Positions 62,855 to 64,000 of a stretch of 64,000 bases of DNA are shown here, in pieces; position 1 is the first letter of the stretch; each line of letters begins with the position of its first letter. The position numbers and the translations under genes are program-made. The DNA lies in the NCBI GenBank assembly GCA_944320355.1, contig CALUHC010000037.1:1-64000 (forward strand), in the 5' to 3' direction. The notes beneath the pieces were generated by a model that saw only the letters and a list, made by a program, of their open reading frames with translations, had not been told where the DNA came from and ran no database searches. The stretch comes from an uncultured Prevotella sp. GTDB lineage: Bacteria > Bacteroidota > Bacteroidia > Bacteroidales > Bacteroidaceae.

Positions 62855-64000
62855 ATGCAAGTATGTAAATCTGTCAAACTCCGAATGCGAGATAGGCGCA
62901 ACGGAACCAAATCCCTGTTCCTGGACTTCTGGCCCGGGTATAGAGACCCTGAGACGATGGAGTTAATTCGTCGTCGCTCACTTGGCTTGTATATCTATGC
63001 CAATCCAACCAATGCCCAGCAGAAGCAGTACAATGAAATCATCCTCTCAAAGGCAGAAGCCATCCGTTGTAGAGTGTTCATTGATGTAATTAACGAGAAG
63101 TACGACTTCTTTAATCAAGACAGGCTTAAAGAAGATTTTCTGATCTATTTCAAAGAAATGGTGAACAGGAACTTTGCAAAATGTGATGCTGCGTATAAAC
63201 AATTCGAGAAGTTTTGCAAGGGCAAATGTACTTTTGAGATGCTTGATGTGGTGTATTGTAACAAGTATAAGGAATATCTTCTTGATACAAAAGTATCGTC
63301 AAGAGGTAGAAACATTGTCAATAAGCCTTTATCAAGAAACACGGCTTCCGCCTATTGGAATATATTCAAGCAAGTCTTGACGAAGGCTTATCGTGAAAGA
63401 CGTTTTACCGACGATATTGCAAGTCTGTTAGATAACATACCTTGTACGCCGCCTGTAAAGCAAAGTCTCTCATTGGAAGAAGTCAGGAGACTTTATAACA
63501 CAGAATGCTCTGAGCCTGTTGTTCGGAAAGCTGCTCTGTTCTCCTGTCTGAGCGGACTGCGTATCAGTGATATACTCAACCTCAAATGGAATAATGTTTG
63601 TAGCTATGCAGATGGTGGGCACTATCTGGATTTTGAATGTGTGAAAACAAAGAGACAAACGAAGGTTCCTATTGGAGAAGATGCTTATGCACTTATCATG
63701 CCCAAAACTACTGACGAATATGTGTTTGAAGGTTTCAGCAGGTCTATGACCTACGGAGTAATGCAGCAATGGCTTAAAGCGTCTGGAATCACCAAGCACA
63801 TCACCTTTCATTGCTTCCGCCATACTTATGCTTCACTGCAGCTCGAAATGGGTACAGACATCTATACAGTACAGCATCTGCTCAATCATAAGAATGTGAG
63901 CACAACACAGATATACGCCTCACATGCAGACCCCAAAACACGCGAAGCAGCCAACAGAATCACGTTAACGAATGTGAAAGACGGATTACAAACAACAGAA
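62855..64000 (+). CDS. Tyrosine recombinase/integrase (runs off the window)
   Basis: Site-specific recombinase of the phage-integrase family. 382 codons are present and the frame is still open at the edge. An N-terminal arm-binding-like part (RRNGTKSLFLDFWPGYRDPETMELIRRRSLGLYIY) and a SAM-like core-binding domain (DFLIYFKEMVNRNFAKCDAAYKQFEKFC) are followed by the catalytic domain: Arg in LSGLRISDIL (about 235), Lys in KTKRQTKVPIG, HCFRHTYA (about 318-325), the second His in LLNHKNV and nucleophile Tyr in TTQIYASH (about 353). All catalytic residues are present. It fits Bacteroidetes integrative-element recombinases and lies beside mnmE. Confidence 0.92.
   Translation, partial: MQVCKSVKLRMRDRRNGTKSLFLDFWPGYRDPETMELIRRRSLGLYIYANPTNAQQKQYNEIILSKAEAIRCRVFIDVINEKYDFFNQDRLKEDFLIYFKEMVNRNFAKCDAAYKQFEKFCKGKCTFEMLDVVYCNKYKEYLLDTKVSSRGRNIVNKPLSRNTASAYWNIFKQVLTKAYRERRFTDDIASLLDNIPCTPPVKQSLSLEEVRRLYNTECSEPVVRKAALFSCLSGLRISDILNLKWNNVCSYADGGHYLDFECVKTKRQTKVPIGEDAYALIMPKTTDEYVFEGFSRSMTYGVMQQWLKASGITKHITFHCFRHTYASLQLEMGTDIYTVQHLLNHKNVSTTQIYASHADPKTREAANRITLTNVKDGLQTTE

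Overview
The window is chromosomal DNA from a member of the Bacteroidota, most likely Prevotellaceae. The evidence is the Bacteroidetes-type promoter (TTG, 19-20 bp, TAnnTTTG) in front of gene after gene, a tmRNA whose tag reads GENNYALAA, the lipoprotein, SLBB and Wzi families present, and a 47-bp type II-C CRISPR repeat of the kind seen in Bacteroides. Genes are GC-rich. The gaps between them are often long and filled with repeated, non-coding, dyad-rich elements. Species cannot be fixed from the sequence alone.

Layout. 1-975: 5' part of glycyl-tRNA synthetase. 976-3021: no genes, at least five kinds of repeat. 3022-7909: a compact Tat operon (tatA, tatC, a membrane polyferredoxin with an internal Tat-like signal, a Tat-type aldo/keto reductase lipoprotein with Fe-S motifs, a DUF1893-like protein, an ECF S component). 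8316-10370: htpG. 11039-11120: tRNA-Leu(UAG). 11255-15904: S41 peptidase lipoprotein, a DUF3316-like protein and topoisomerase IV subunit A. 16580-19197: a small phage-like island with an S24 repressor and three matching operators, beside tmRNA (19291-19690). 19863-34499: exopolysaccharide/capsule locus (SLBB export protein, glycosyltransferases, flippase, chain-length regulator, polymerase, two initiating sugar-phosphate transferases, Wzi). 34910-49534: housekeeping and stress genes (symporter, HAD phosphatase, trxB, glutathione peroxidase, nuclease, L31, Hsp20, mfd), then a membrane protein and a fucosyltransferase-like protein.

50527-59471: type II-C CRISPR-Cas. The array has 11 repeats and 10 spacers and runs toward the cas9-cas1-cas2 operon, with a long two-way hairpin between them. 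The tracrRNA is not beside cas9. It lies about 2 kb beyond the cas9 start, past a truncated MATE gene, just upstream of mnmE, with its own promoter and terminator. Its anti-repeat pairs with the CRISPR repeat over 21 bp with one bulged base. Every repeat also carries an intact promoter, so each crRNA can be started separately.

59521-64000: mnmE, followed at its 3' end by what looks like the edge of an integrative element: paired direct repeats, a DNA-binding protein made of seven HTH modules, and a tyrosine recombinase that runs off the window.

Beyond single genes, the most notable pattern is two families of intergenic elements (A and B) built on the same module: 17-bp dyads, roughly C[AG]AAACG-NNN-CGTTT[CT]G, spaced exactly 22 bp apart in runs of four to six. 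Eight copies lie in the window. One forms the start codon of the truncated MATE gene.
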